DNA of 64,000 bases from Halomontanus rarus. Its GTDB lineage: Archaea > Halobacteriota > Halobacteria > Halobacteriales > Natrialbaceae. The DNA is taken from assembly GCF_017357405.1 (NCBI RefSeq), contig NZ_CP071597.1, positions 1,054,001-1,118,000 of the forward strand. The letters run 5' to 3'. The first letter of the stretch is position 1; every line of letters starts with the position of its first letter. The position numbers and the translations under genes are program-made. Positions 63,114 through 64,000 of the stretch are shown one piece after another. Below the pieces are notes generated by a model. It was not told the origin of the DNA. It saw nothing but the letters and a program-made list of their open reading frames with translations, and did not search any database.

Positions 63114-64000
63114 TCACGTCGTATCAAGATCCAACCGAGAGAGCGCCCAGTCCGCCGTCGTGGTGTCTTCTATCGCACGCTCCGAACCGACATCGCGTGC
63201 GAGCAACGTCCGCGTCGTCGGTTGAATCGCCGACGAGAGCGGCCGTCGGGTGTCGGGATAGAACAGGTATCGAAGCGGTGCCGGGAGCGTATCTCCGAAG
63301 GCGGTGACGAAACTCCGGTCGCTGTACTCGGCGAGGACGTCGACGAGGAGTCGCTCGAGGGGCTTCTGGTGGGTGCCGGTCGCCCGCGGGAGCGAATCGA
63401 CGATTCGGACGTAGTCCTCGACCGGCGAGACGATCAGCGCAGCGACCGGCGTCCCCTCCCAGCGAGCGAGGTACGTCACGTACTCCTTGGTAGGGTTCTG
63501 GAGTCGCCAGCGATAGAACGCCGCCGTCCGGTTCGCGTGGACGGCGTCGGGGATCGACTGCCGATAGACGGCCTCGAGGGCGCTGGCTGGCGGCGTCTCG
63601 TGACGCTCGACGGTCATCTCGGGTGTCGAGGGAGTGACCAGCCGGTCCCGGACGCGATGCGAAATAGCCGACGTCGAAGCGAGGGCGCGGTTGATCGATT
63701 CGACCGTTCGACCGTCGACCGGGTCGATCGGGAGGCGACCGGTGTTCGGGTTCGACGCGCCGTCGGAGGCGGCGTCGACGCTGGTTCCGTCTCCGGCGTC
63801 GGCATTCGAGTCGGAGTCCGCGTCGGAGTCGAAACGAGACAACCGGGACTCGAGTAACGTCCCCAGTGCGGCGACCGGGTTCTGGGGTCGGTAGTACATC
63901 GGAACGATTCCGATCTTTCGCCACCCGTGTTTGAGATTCCCCGGTTTCGAGTTCTCGTTCGGGAAGTTGAAGAAAAACGACGGCGAACCGTCGCCGTATC
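63114..64000 (-). CDS. GNAT-family acyltransferase, 5' end outside window
   Basis: The frame reads without a stop from the stop codon at 63114 to base 64000, so the start lies beyond the window; an ATG at 63899 is internal. The N-terminal part visible (DGSPSFFFNFPNENSKPG, then HGWRKIGIVPMYYRPQNP) is typical of the acetyl-CoA-binding half of GNAT proteins linked to surface polysaccharide genes. After about residue 40 of the fragment comes a Ser/Asp-rich repeat stretch (63770-63840), then a second GNAT-like half (AFYRWRLQNPTKEYVTYLARWEG). Substrate unknown. Confidence 0.82.
   Translation of the reverse strand, partial: YGDGSPSFFFNFPNENSKPGNLKHGWRKIGIVPMYYRPQNPVAALGTLLESRLSRFDSDADSDSNADAGDGTSVDAASDGASNPNTGRLPIDPVDGRTVESINRALASTSAISHRVRDRLVTPSTPEMTVERHETPPASALEAVYRQSIPDAVHANRTAAFYRWRLQNPTKEYVTYLARWEGTPVAALIVSPVEDYVRIVDSLPRATGTHQKPLERLLVDVLAEYSDRSFVTAFGDTLPAPLRYLFYPDTRRPLSSAIQPTTRTLLARDVGSERAIEDTTTADWALSRLDLDTT

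Noticed and set aside
63897..63899. ATG at 63899 as the start of the GNAT gene
   Set aside because: The frame stays open with convincing GNAT sequence to the window edge, so the ATG is internal.

Overview
The window reads as ordinary chromosome of an extremely halophilic archaeon (class Halobacteria). Natrialbaceae such as Natrinema or Haloterrigena relatives are my best guess, but that is inference. The grounds are high GC, very acidic proteins, twin-arginine and lipobox exports, archaeal ribosomal proteins, TFS, NAC and Pcc1, isoprenoid-lipid enzymes, and TATA-like boxes about 27-35 bases before start codons, which suggests many leaderless or short-leader mRNAs. I see no rRNA, tRNA, CRISPR array, intact transposase, phage or plasmid genes. 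Both ends cut a gene: 1-264 lacks its start, and the GNAT-family gene on the minus strand runs past base 64000.

Layout. 1-4.5 kb: cytochrome bc/b6f-like complex (Rieske protein, split cytochrome b) with four small conserved membrane proteins of unknown role. 4.7-7.2 kb: a NAD-kinase-like protein that lacks key kinase motifs, a polyprenyl diphosphate synthase and a small membrane protein. 7.3-18.5 kb: acetyl-CoA synthetase, methylmalonyl-CoA mutase large subunit, a hydrolase, an atypical SDR, an ABC exporter pair, a CBS-ParB/SerK-like protein and a TrkA_N-DHH fusion. 18.6-29.1 kb: a complete minus-strand nuo operon (A, B, CD, H, I, J1, J2, K, L, M, N) with no NADH-input module (E, F, G). 29.4-31.3 kb: purK-purE. 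31.4-38.4 kb: Agl23-like membrane glycosyltransferase, ribH, aminotransferase, a lower-GC lipoprotein patch, methyltransferase, ribL and a JAMM peptidase. 38.5-44.8 kb: S1-OB-DHH nuclease, an exported phospholipase D-like protein, a HEAT protein and archaetidylserine-synthase-like PssA. 44.9-56.5 kb: halocyanin, the rps15-recJ-like-pcc1-rps3ae operon, methyltransferase, aldo/keto reductase, a receiver protein, hydrolase, TFS, TrmI, NAC, PUA protein, NYN protein and HtpX. 56.8-63.0 kb: lysine/diaminopimelate genes dapA-dapB-dapD, an antisense hydrolase, then lysA-dapE; no dapF is present. 63.1-64.0 kb: partial GNAT gene.

How the genes work together. Complex I, the bc-type complex and halocyanin are parts of one membrane electron-transport chain. 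Complex I must take electrons from something other than the usual NADH module, at least as encoded here. Acetyl-CoA synthetase and methylmalonyl-CoA mutase feed carbon metabolism; ribH and ribL bracket flavin synthesis; the dap/lysA group makes lysine by the succinylase route.

No clear-cut new defence or mobile system is visible. The most unusual signals are genome-style: (i) the palindrome CTCGAG recurs far above expectation, even in non-coding gaps; (ii) hexanucleotide repeat tracts of the GANTCN type encode Ser/Asp/Glu-rich inserts or tails in at least ten unrelated proteins and also occur in non-coding DNA; (iii) several pseudo-enzymes or odd fusions (NAD-kinase-like, RecJ-like next to Pcc1, CBS-SerK-like, TrkA_N-DHH); (iv) a very strong hairpin at 4602-4638; and (v) the small membrane proteins tied to the bc complex.
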